Source of the DNA: Pectinatus haikarae
GTDB taxonomy: Bacteria; Bacillota; Negativicutes; Selenomonadales; Selenomonadaceae
Reading direction: 5' to 3'
Assembly: GCF_015732185.1 (NCBI RefSeq)
Contig: NZ_WIQM01000007.1
Span: 62,001-126,000, forward strand
Length of the DNA: 64,000 bases
In this document: positions 44,782-54,933 of the stretch, piece after piece
Numbering within the stretch: the first letter of the stretch is position 1
Layout: each line of letters opens with the position of its first letter
Translations under genes and position numbers: made by a program
The notes under the pieces: model-generated
What the model was told of the DNA's origin: nothing
The model's database searches: none
The model's input: only the letters and a program-made list of their open reading frames with translations

Positions 44782-47700
44782 GTTTCAATCCACGCGCCCA
44801 TAAGGGTGTGACCATTACGCTGCCAGCAGGCATATCATTCCTTGCGTTTCAATCCACGCACCCATGAAGGGTGCGACGTAATCCCATCCCGATATCGTAC
44901 CGTTACTTTTACGTTTCAATCCACGCACCCATGAAGGGTGCGACGCGTATGGGAGCCGATCCGATGTTATTGATGCAGTTTCAATCCACGCACCCATAAA
45001 GGGTGCGACGAGATTAGCGGACATGACCAGTAGCGGAAATGAGAGTTTCAATCCACGCACCCATAAAGGGTGCGACTGATATCAAATTAGATATCATTAG
45101 TGACTATTATGTTTCAATCCACGCACCCATAAAGGGTGCGACGCAATATCGCCATACCCAACAGTGGTTGTTGTGACGTTTCAATCCACGCACCCATAAA
45201 GGGTGCGACGCAATATCGCCATACCCAACAGTGGTTGTTGTAACGTTTCAATCCACGCACCCATAAAGGGTGCGACTATTGCAGACGCACAGTCATATAC
45301 AGAAATATTGAGTTTCAATCCACGCACCCATAAAGGGTGCGACTTGAAGATGAGCTCAATAAAGCACAGCTAATGAGTTTCAATCCACGCACCCATAAAG
45401 GGTGCGACCAAAGATGTCTTGACCGCTGCCGGATATGCTGAAGTTTCAATCCACGCACCCATAAAGGGTGCGACCAAAGATGTCTTGACCGCTGCCGGAT
45501 ATGCTGAAGTTTCAATCCACGCACCCATAAAGGGTGCGACCAGCTCCATGCGTGCAGCATAAGCCGGATCAATGTTTCAATCCACGCACCCATAAAGGGT
45601 GCGACTACCGCTGCAGTCGCTTCTTTTCGCGTTACACCGTTTCAATCCACGCACCCATAAAGGGTGCGACGGAACATTTTCAAAAGAAAAATGGCTTGAT
45701 CATGTTTCAATCCACGCACCCATAAAGGGTGCGACGCTGGTATGCAGTTGACTATAATGGTAATATTTATGTTTCAATCCACGCACCCATAAAGGGTGCG
45801 ACCTGCCGACTTATCATTATTATTGCAGCCAAGCATGTTTCAATCCACGCACCCATAAAGGGTGCGACGCGGTGGTAAGTATGATCTAAATACCAGCTAT
45901 TTTGTTTCAATCCACGCACCCATAAAGGGTGCGACGTCTTGATTATCCTGAATAATAATCGGTATTTTTAGTTTCAATCCACGCACCCATAAAGGGTGCG
46001 ACAATGGCAAGGCACAATAACCACGACAGCAGGTAAGTTTCAATCCACGCACCCATAAAGGGTGCGACTTTTTAGAGAGCAGTCCGAGAATGCGTTGTTT
46101 GATGTTTCAATCCACGCACCCATAAAGGGTGCGACTTATTAGACTATCATATAGTGCTTTCTTATCTGCGTTTCAATCCACGCACCCATAAAGGGTGCGA
46201 CTTGGGTGACGGATGGCGTCAACCAAGAATATATCCGTTTCAATCCACGCACCCATAAAGGGTGCGACGATCTATGCACCGTCTTATTAATATCTACAGT
46301 GTGTTTCAATCCACGCACCCATAAAGGGTGCGACAAATATATGCTATAGAATGCAATACTACATTATTGTTTCAATCCACGCACCCATAAAGGGTGCGAC
46401 TTTTCATAATGATCATTAATTTCTTCAATATCGTCGTTTCAATCCACGCACCCATAAAGGGTGCGACGCAGGTGCTATATTGCATCTAATACTAAACTCA
46501 GGTTTCAATCCACGCACCCATAAAGGGTGCGACTTAATAGCATTTTCTTCCACCAGATTATTAGGTGTTTCAATCCACGCACCCATAAAGGGTGCGACTA
46601 GAGAATTTATTTTTAGTAGTATTTCCTTCAATGTTTCAATCCACGCACCCATAAAGGGTGCGACGTTATAAGGCTATATAATAAAGTATATCCAAGACGT
46701 TTCAATCCACGCACCCATAAAGGGTGCGACATTCCCAACACAACGAGACTTAAAAATATATCTTGTTTCAATCCACGCACCCATAAAGGGTGCGACGTAT
46801 ACCTACTGACTGGCACAATCAACAGTATTAAGTTTCAATCCACGCACCCATAAAGGGTGCGACGAGATTGACCATTCTGCCATTAGTGAAATTATGTCGT
46901 TTCAATCCACGCACCCATAAAGGGTGCGACACGGTATAAATAGTTTTATCAACTCGTATGATGAAGTTTCAATCCACGCACCCATAAAGGGTGCGACGGA
47001 AAACAAATAATGGACTTTCATCACCGCAAGTTTCAATCCACGCACCCATAAAGGGTGCGACGATTTTAGCGACAGCATTCAATATCAGCAGAATTAGTTT
47101 CAATCCACGCACCCATAAAGGGTGCGACGCAAGAATCTGGTAAACGATTTAATCAATATTTAGTTTCAATCCACGCACCCATAAAGGGTGCGACTTTTGT
47201 GCGAAAGTAATTCCCTATTATGTTTGTCGTTTCAATCCACGCACCCATAAAGGGTGCGACGTTTCATGCCAGTCAGGGCGCGTAAATTCAACAGATGTTT
47301 CAATCCACGCACCCATAAAGGGTGCGACTAAGGGTGTTTTCGCATATCCCCGTTATTGTTTCGTTTCAATCCACGCACCCATAAAGGGTGCGACGTTGAT
47401 CGGCGATTATCGCCGGGCGATGTCGGGTTTCAATCCACGCACCCATAAAGGGTGCGACACACTTTTGTAAGGTTTTTACCCCTAGCAGAATACGTTTCAA
47501 TCCACGCACCCATAAAGGGTGCGACTAGTGCCATCAAGTACGATGTCACCTGTTATATTGTTTCAATCCACGCACCCATAAAGGGTGCGACGTGCCATTG
47601 ATGTTTATTCCAGGAGCCGGTGAAGCGTTTCAATCCACGCACCCATAAAGGGTGCGACTAATGATGGGGGTGAGCAGATGAGCGATACATTAGTTTCAAT

Positions 47701-50700
47701 CCACGCACCCATAAAGGGTGCGACTCCTCATTTCGTTGTTCTGCTTCGTACGTCATAGTTTCAATCCACGCACCCATAAAGGGTGCGACATCCTTTATAT
47801 TTGGATCCTTTATGCCATACAACGTTTCAATCCACGCACCCATAAAGGGTGCGACGTGACGATGTTGACGGTAACGGGACACCACTTAATGTTTCAATCC
47901 ACGCACCCATAAAGGGTGCGACGTAATTACTCCGCTGCTGTCAGCTGTTGCTGTATGTTTCAATCCACGCACCCATAAAGGGTGCGACTAGAGCTTTTCC
48001 AAAAAAAGTAATCTTGCTAATTGTTTCAATCCACGCACCCATAAAGGGTGCGACTGAAAACTATATTTGGGCGGTGCTACATAACGCGTTTCAATCCACG
48101 CACCCATAAAGGGTGCGACCTCCTGTGGGCGTCTCGTCATCTGTGACGAGTCGCGTTTCAATCCACGCACCCATAAAGGGTGCGACAAGACAATCTAGCA
48201 TTTGTTGGGAAACCAGTGACGTTTCAATCCACGCACCCATAAAGGGTGCGACGCAATAGAGGTGTGCTCAACAGCTCCGTTACTAATGTTTCAATCCACG
48301 CACCCATAAAGGGTGCGACATGTTAACCGGATTTGTCGCTGCATTTAATCAGTGTTTCAATCCACGCACCCATAAAGGGTGCGACAAGACAATCTAGCAT
48401 TTGTTGGGAAACCAGTGACGTTTCAATCCACGCACCCATAAAGGGTGCGACGCAATAGAGGTGTGCTCAACAGCTCCGTTACTAATGTTTCAATCCACGC
48501 ACCCATAAAGGGTGCGACATGTTAACCGGATTTGTCGCTGCATTTAATCAGTGTTTCAATCCACGCACCCATAAAGGGTGCGACAAAGCCGTTTGTCTAT
48601 GCACTTGATACTACTCTGCGTTTCAATCCACGCACCCATAAAGGGTGCGACGCCTCCTTTAAATCCGCTTCCGCCTTGAGTTTACGTTTCAATCCACGCA
48701 CCCATAAAGGGTGCGACGTCGCTTATCTTGAAGTAGTGCCACTGGCTAATAGTTTCAATCCACGCACCCATAAAGGGTGCGACATGGGGGACTGGTACCC
48801 GGATCACGGTGCGAAGTTGTTTCAATCCACGCACCCATAAAGGGTGCGACTTGAGACGGTTATTTTTCCGGCCGGGGTAACTTTGTTTCAATCCACGCAC
48901 CCATAAAGGGTGCGACGTGGGCACATGGATAAAAACCTATCTGGACGGTAAGTTTCAATCCACGCACCCATAAAGGGTGCGACGGGGAGACGCGAACGCG
49001 CCCAAAGCAGGCGATGCGTTTCAATCCACGCACCCATAAAGGGTGCGACGCAACAGCAATAAATATTACAACGACACTTAATATGTTTCAATCCACGCAC
49101 CCATAAAGGGTGCGACGTGCAAAACGATCCGGAATATGATCGTAAAGAGCGTTTCAATCCACGCACCCATAAAGGGTGCGACGCGTCCATTTTACAGCCA
49201 CCGAACACGGTCCGGCGTTTCAATCCACGCACCCATAAAGGGTGCGACTCCGCGATAGTCGGCAGCTCCGAAAAGAATTGGGGTTTCAATCCACGCACCC
49301 ATAAAGGGTGCGACTACATGAAAACATAATCCCATCCGTAAGCCATGTGTTTCAATCCACGCACCCATAAAGGGTGCGACGTTTAGCAATTTTCCAGAGA
49401 CTTTCCTGAGTACTAGTTTCAATCCACGCACCCATAAAGGGTGCGACTAGCTTGATAAGTTGATATTCCAATACCACCAAACGTTTCAATCCACGCACCC
49501 ATAAAGGGTGCGACTTCAAGCACGAATCCGCATCCAGCATTTATCAAAGTTTCAATCCACGCACCCATAAAGGGTGCGACTTACTCCTTTAACCGTGAAT
49601 AATCGTAACTTATGTTTCAATCCACGCACCCATAAAGGGTGCGACTCCGTGACAATTTTATGCTTTCCGGCTTCATACAAGTTTCAATCCACGCACCCAT
49701 AAAGGGTGCGACGTACGCGGCTGTGTGCTGCCCCCGGTACTTGATGTTTCAATCCACGCACCCATAAAGGGTGCGACTTATTCCCAGATGCAGAATCTTG
49801 TTCACAAGGTGTTTCAATCCACGCACCCATAAAGGGTGCGACTTGCTCTGCACCATGCAGCAGGCAATAGAATTTGTGTTTCAATCCACGCACCCATAAA
49901 GGGTGCGACGTAGCGTTTCGGGCTTATGGTTCGGGCGACTATATGTTTCAATCCACGCACCCATAAAGGGTGCGACGGCAAGTGGCTTATAAATTCCGTC
50001 GTTGATACTGCGTTTCAATCCACGCACCCATAAAGGGTGCGACTCACAGACGGCGTAAATCAGGAATACATTCAAGTGTTTCAATCCACGCACCCATAAA
50101 GGGTGCGACGATGCACTTTTAGGATATATTGACGGCGGTGATGTTTCAATCCACGCACCCATAAAGGGTGCGACGAGTATTATCAGTCCCAGAAGATTTA
50201 CTACCCATGTTTCAATCCACGCACCCATAAAGGGTGCGACTGTTCGTTCTTCTGAATATGCACCTATACGTACGTTTCAATCCACGCACCCATAAAGGGT
50301 GCGACGGAACGTACTACCTTTAATCGGCACGCAATAGGTGTTTCAATCCACGCACCCATAAAGGGTGCGACTATATGCTGATAACTTACTGTTTCAGGCT
50401 CATACGTTTCAATCCACGCACCCATAAAGGGTGCGACGTTCCATCCTCTGCAGCGGCATGTTTCTTTTTGCTGTTTCAATCCACGCACCCATAAAGGGTG
50501 CGACTTTATAATTCCACCATTTACGTTTGCCATAATTTGTTTCAATCCACGCACCCATAAAGGGTGCGACGAGGTGAGTTGATGGCTGAACGCAGGATGT
50601 TTACAGTTTCAATCCACGCACCCATAAAGGGTGCGACACCGAAAATCAAGTTTCAGACAACATTCCTGAACGTTTCAATCCACGCACCCATAAAGGGTGC

Positions 50701-51825
50701 GACTTTGCCCAGTCTGGTATTCTGCCGTCTCTATCTGCGTTTCAATCCACGCACCCATAAAGGGTGCGACGTCACACTTTTTTGCTTTCCGGTCGGGGAT
50801 AAAATGTTTCAATCCACGCACCCATAAAGGGTGCGACGATTTTTCCATTTTAGTTGCAACGGCCTGACACAGTTTCAATCCACGCACCCATAAAGGGTGC
50901 GACGTTGATTATTTTTGTATTGCCATTTTTTGTAACGTTTCAATCCACGCACCCATAAAGGGTGCGACCAGACATTTTTACTTTTAGGCGGGTTAAATGA
51001 ATGTTTCAATCCACGCACCCATAAAGGGTGCGACGGAAGCACCAAAAAAATAATCCGCTCCGATGGCAGTTTCAATCCACGCACCCATAAAGGGTGCGAC
51101 AAATTCAATATACGCAGACCGGAAAGGCGGTAGCGTTTCAATCCACGCACCCATAAAGGGTGCGACGACGATCTTGAAGAATTAAAATCCGAACTTGCTA
51201 GTTTCAATCCACGCACCCATAAAGGGTGCGACGATTACAGAAAGCTTTAAAAGAAATTCCAGAAAAGTTTCAATCCACGCACCCATAAAGGGTGCGACAC
51301 TAAACGGTATGTTGATGCTAAATTAAAATAGCGTTTCAATCCACGCACCCATAAAGGGTGCGACTATCACAAGGCAATATGTTAGAGAACATATAGAGTT
51401 TCAATCCACGCACCCATAAAGGGTGCGACTATATCGCGATATATCGCGCGCCAAGGACTTATAGTTTCAATCCACGCACCCATAAAGGGTGCGACTAGCT
51501 GCGGTAAACGCAGGAACAGCTGAAAGTGCGTTTCAATCCACGCACCCATAAAGGGTGCGACGTGGTCGCTGGCTTTACGATACACGGCAGTTGATGTTTC
51601 AATCCACGCACCCATAAAGGGTGCGACATGAGCCAAACGGCGGGAAAAAATCGGATGAAATGTTTCAATCCACGCACCCATAAAGGGTGCGACAAACAGC
51701 GCGTGTATTCGTTGGCTGTTGAAATACGTTTCAATCCACGCACCCATAAAGGGTGCGACGACGGCACCGACAGGCAGCCAGCAAGCCGGAAATGTTTCAA
51801 TCCACGCACCCATAAAGGGTGCGAC
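44782..51825 (-). CRISPR. Type I-C CRISPR array, about 107 repeats and 106 spacers
   Basis: A 32-base repeat beginning GTTTCAATCC and ending GGGTGCGAC as written on the plus strand, with a 7-bp inverted repeat CGCACCC/GGGTGCG. Hand count gives 107 repeats, spacing 64-68, spacers of 32-36 bases (mostly 34). In crRNA sense (minus strand) it starts GTCGCACCC and ends TGGATTGAAAC, so Cas5 cleavage at the stem base would leave that 11-base handle. The distal end (44782) is a degenerate 31-base repeat; repeats 2 and 3 (44846, 44913) keep CATGAAGGG, all later ones read CATAAAGGG. The leader is at the 51826 side, next to cas2. At least four spacers are exact duplicates of others. Confidence 0.99.
48155..48552. 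repeat. 199-bp tandem duplication inside the CRISPR array (three spacers, twice)
   Basis: The block from 48155 to 48353 (three repeat-spacer units, spacers beginning AAGACAATCTAG, GCAATAGAGGTG and ATGTTAACCGG) recurs unchanged at 48354-48552. All three spacers and their order are identical, so the second copy arose by unequal recombination between repeats or replication slippage and not by new acquisition. Confidence 0.95.
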
Positions 51826-52050
51826 AGCAAAAAAATCGATTATTATCTTTTTTAATTATAACAAACTAATCTATAATTAGTATATACGAGATACTACAAG
51901 AAAAATTTAAATAATCAGCTTTTTTGCCCGAATTTATCGGATATAATCCTTTAAATTCGTAATATAGTTTTGAAAATGAATTTTGTAGAATCTAAAATTC
52001 ATTTTTATGCTTAAAAAGCATGCGTTTTTTCTGTTTACTTACCTTTCGCA
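51826..52050 (-). promoter_or_regulatory. CRISPR leader
   Basis: 225 bases between cas2 and the newest repeat, very AT-rich. On the minus strand it reads from the cas2 stop toward the array. It holds a terminator-like inverted repeat (51973-52005), a smaller one ATGCTT/AAGCAT near 52008-52022, and near the array TATAAT (51860-51855) as a possible -10 element without a clear -35. It should carry the array promoter and the sequences recognised by Cas1-Cas2 for integration. Confidence 0.75.
51973..52005 (-). terminator. Inverted repeat past cas2, possible cas operon terminator
   Basis: AAAATGAATTTT (51973-51984) and AAAATTCATTTT (51994-52005) are perfect 12-base inverted arms with a 9-base loop. 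On the minus strand the stem ends in TTTTC. It lies about 45 bases past the cas2 stop and could end the cas transcript before the array, or act as a leader protein-binding site. Confidence 0.45.
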
Positions 52051-52341
52051 CTAAATAATAATAGGGCCTTCAATATCATAAGAGACTCTAACTCCTATAT
52101 GTTTCACTTTTGCTCCTTTTGAACTGCCCAAATAGTAAAATCGTAAACTATCCTGCTTGGGGTCTATAATTTTTTCGAGATCAATTTCGATTTTTTTGCA
52201 CTGCGCGGGGTCAATTTTACATTCAAACACAGAATTTTGTACTCTTTGTCCAAAATTTACACATATCTTAGCTACTTTGCGCAAGCGTCTTTTACCTTTC
52301 TCATCTACAGTAGAAATATCGTATGTGATTAAGACAAACAT
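52051..52341 (-). CDS. cas2: CRISPR-associated endonuclease Cas2
   Basis: 96 residues with the start MFVLITYDIST (conserved Asp D8) and the ferredoxin-like fold; SVFECKIDPAQ and RFYYLG are typical. It dimerises and bridges two Cas1 dimers in spacer integration. It is the last cas gene, 9 bases after cas1, and borders the leader. Confidence 0.97.
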   Translation of the reverse strand: MFVLITYDISTVDEKGKRRLRKVAKICVNFGQRVQNSVFECKIDPAQCKKIEIDLEKIIDPKQDSLRFYYLGSSKGAKVKHIGVRVSYDIEGPIII

Positions 52342-52350
52342 AACTATTAC

Positions 52351-53382
52351 CTACTTCCATAGAAATGGTGGATAAGTATCCAGGTCATTACGAATACACC
52401 TAGCAAGCAAAATTGCCTGTACATGTGGAACCAGTCCCCATTTTATTTTTTCCTCTAAAAAAGGATGCGTTATCTGTTCTTCTTTATGTGCATGCCATGC
52501 TTCAAGTACTAGCTTCCGTGCATCGTCTGTCATCAGAACAGCACCATTTTCTTTTTGTATAAAGCCATTTTCAGTAATTTTTTTCCTATTTACCATGGTT
52601 ACTGCTACTCTATCTGCTAAAATTGGACGAAACTCTTCCATCATATCAAAGGCTAAAGACTGACGTCCCGGTCTGTCACGATGAAGAAAACCAACGTATG
52701 AATCAAGTCCGACACCTTCTAAAGCACTTGCAATATCATTTGCCAAAAGCGCATAAATGAAGGATAGTAAACAGTTCATATTATCTAACGGTGGCCTTTT
52801 ATTTCTTTCCTTAAAGAAAAAATTTTCTTTTTGATTGAGAATCATGTCATCAAAAACAGAAAAATAAAGAACTGCTGCTTTGCCCTCTATTCCCCGTAAT
52901 TCGTCCATATCTTTTGCCGCTAATATATGCTGCATTTGTTCTTGTATATGATCGATGGCCTTTTGTAATTTATCGACAGCTACCCGCATGGGATGGTCTC
53001 GCTTAGTCCGTTCCAAAACCCATTTACTATTATACAACTTTCCTGCGATAAAGCATTTTGCCAGATTCAGGCTGTTATCCTCACTATCTGCCCATCTGTA
53101 CTGTTCCTTGCGCAGCAGCACATTTCCATTTGTTTTGCCGATTACTCTTGCCATAAAACGGCCTTCTGGTGTCATAAAATTCAAAGCAATATTTTTTTCT
53201 GCACATTTTTTCATTAATGCCGGACTAGCCCCAGTATAACCGAAAGTAGTGATTTGTTCAAAATTATGCAAGGGAAATCGCCCCAGTATTTTATCATCTT
53301 TTAATACTACAATATTCTCTCCATCAAGTGATAAATATGCTGTATCCTGGTTCACAAAAAGTGTGTTTAAGAGAGGCTTCAT
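52351..53382 (-). CDS. cas1: CRISPR-associated endonuclease Cas1 (type I-C)
   Basis: 343 residues, the usual Cas1c length. N-terminal beta domain (LNTLFVNQDTAYLSLDGENIVV), then the helical catalytic domain with the metal-site Glu in LRGIEGKAAVLYF, His in VGFLHRDRPGR and acidic residues in FDMMEEFRPILADR. It inserts new spacers at the leader end. It starts inside the cas4 stop (4-base overlap). Confidence 0.97.
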   Translation of the reverse strand: MKPLLNTLFVNQDTAYLSLDGENIVVLKDDKILGRFPLHNFEQITTFGYTGASPALMKKCAEKNIALNFMTPEGRFMARVIGKTNGNVLLRKEQYRWADSEDNSLNLAKCFIAGKLYNSKWVLERTKRDHPMRVAVDKLQKAIDHIQEQMQHILAAKDMDELRGIEGKAAVLYFSVFDDMILNQKENFFFKERNKRPPLDNMNCLLSFIYALLANDIASALEGVGLDSYVGFLHRDRPGRQSLAFDMMEEFRPILADRVAVTMVNRKKITENGFIQKENGAVLMTDDARKLVLEAWHAHKEEQITHPFLEEKIKWGLVPHVQAILLARCIRNDLDTYPPFLWK

Positions 53383-54038
53383 TCCTCCAGCCTCCTTTTT
53401 ATATAAAATTGAGCTGATTTCTTTTTGTTCAATTTAGGTATACAGATATCCTTTACTGAGCAATTTGCACATCCCTTTCGTTTCTTTACCAGTGGCGTAT
53501 AGCTGCGTTTAAGATAGTCCCTCATTTGCCGCAGCATCTCGCGAACATGTTCTTTTATTGTCTCATCGAATAAAACTTTCATACGACGACGAATCTCAGC
53601 ATAATAGAAGAATCCAACGGGAATATCCACCGCCAGCATTTCTTCCAGACACATAGACTGTACTGTCAGCTGCAGCAAATCTTCTTCGCCTTCTTTTGGC
53701 CGTCCGCGTTTATACTCTATTGGTACTATCCGATATTTCCCCTGATAAGACGGAATTGATATCCCTGTTTTATCAGCTATGAACTCAACCACATCACAGG
53801 TACCACAAATACCCAGTTCACGCGACATGACTGGCATGCCACGGACTGTAATGCAATTTTTGCGTTTTTCCTTTATGCTTTCATCATGTGCCCTGTCATG
53901 CAATGCATGTCCTTCTACAGTTAAAACATTCTCCTGCCACTGGTTTTCCAAATAGGCAATTGCCCATTGCCGCGGACAATAGGCAAAATGTTGAATTTCA
54001 GCTATTTGGAGATACTTATCTTCTTCATAAACCATCAT
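53379..54038 (-). CDS. cas4: CRISPR-associated Cas4 (PAM-selecting exonuclease)
   Basis: 219 residues. A RecB-like nuclease with the first cluster cysteine in FAYCPRQWA, the nuclease core (GTCDVVEFI, IVPIEYKRGRPKEGE) and three C-terminal cysteines in GCANCSVKDICIPKL, for a [4Fe-4S] cluster. In type I-C it trims prespacers and enforces PAM choice with Cas1-Cas2. It overlaps cas7 by about 14 bases and cas1 by 4. Confidence 0.96.
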   Translation of the reverse strand: MMVYEEDKYLQIAEIQHFAYCPRQWAIAYLENQWQENVLTVEGHALHDRAHDESIKEKRKNCITVRGMPVMSRELGICGTCDVVEFIADKTGISIPSYQGKYRIVPIEYKRGRPKEGEEDLLQLTVQSMCLEEMLAVDIPVGFFYYAEIRRRMKVLFDETIKEHVREMLRQMRDYLKRSYTPLVKKRKGCANCSVKDICIPKLNKKKSAQFYIKRRLEE

Positions 54039-54933
54039 TTTTTAGCATGCCATCTTCATACATCTCAATTGTAATTCCATCTGTTTTGCGCAGGAATTCA
54101 TCATTGATAATATAGTCTTCAAATTTTCTCGGTAATTCTACATTATCTTTCTTTTCTGTATACATACTCCTATGAACTTTTGCTGAGGACAATCTCCCAG
54201 TCTTATTATCATGCTGTATCCAATAAAATCTGGACATTTCAATACTGCCTTCTGGACGTGCAGACGAAGCGTCATTTTCAAATAATGTAACGAGTGCTTT
54301 TTTTATTTTTTCGGCATCTGCTTCACTAAATCCTGTTTTTTCAGCTAACTGCACATTTATGCTGCCCACAAGCTTATACAAGCCAAACTCAACTCGATGC
54401 TTCATACCCATGGTATCAGAACCCTTCTTATCGCCAGGTTCTCCATTGACGCTTTTGGTGATCTGCATACTTGTCGTAAGTACCGGGTCCAGGCTGACTG
54501 CCGTGTGTATAGATACCGGTCCGCGTACACCGACCGATACAGCATCGACATTCGTCCCTTTCTTTAGAGCAAACACTTGCCCGAAAGCCCGCACATCTAT
54601 CCATATCTTGCATGCTTCATCGGCAAAAAGTCTCGTACGGTTTGCTTCTTTTTCTTTCATTTTTAAAATTTTTTCCATTGTCGGATTACCTTCCACGCGC
54701 GAACGAATACTGTCATAGCCATCATCATTGCGCTCATCAGACATAACAACGATTTTTTCTTTCATATCCTGCAGGCGGTTACGTACTTTTCGCTTGATGC
54801 ATACATCCGAAATCTCCCCATAATTATCGTAATTAGTACGGGGCTGATTACCATTGATTGGGTCTCCGTTCGGATTTGCTCTCTGTACTGTGATAAATCC
54901 AATAAAATCAATTTTATTTGTTAATATCCCCAT
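54025..54933 (-). CDS. cas7: CRISPR-associated Cas7 (Csd2), type I-C backbone
   Basis: 302 residues of the RAMP-type Cas7 family: [29 protein letters not shown] at the start, ISDVCIKRKVRNRLQD and VGVRGPVSIHTAVSLDPV are Csd2 features. Seven copies coat the crRNA in Cascade. The second ATG (54933) is used, 9 bases after AAGGAG; the first is only 3 bases from it. It overlaps the cas8c end by about 20 bases. Confidence 0.96.
   Translation of the reverse strand: MGILTNKIDFIGFITVQRANPNGDPINGNQPRTNYDNYGEISDVCIKRKVRNRLQDMKEKIVVMSDERNDDGYDSIRSRVEGNPTMEKILKMKEKEANRTRLFADEACKIWIDVRAFGQVFALKKGTNVDAVSVGVRGPVSIHTAVSLDPVLTTSMQITKSVNGEPGDKKGSDTMGMKHRVEFGLYKLVGSINVQLAEKTGFSEADAEKIKKALVTLFENDASSARPEGSIEMSRFYWIQHDNKTGRLSSAKVHRSMYTEKKDNVELPRKFEDYIINDEFLRKTDGITIEMYEDGMLKNDGL

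Noticed and set aside
44815-51855. Many ORFs over the CRISPR array on both strands with repeated SHPLWVRGLK, VAPFMGAWIET or FNPRTHKGCD segments
   Set aside because: These are translations of the repeat in different frames, and no real proteins.
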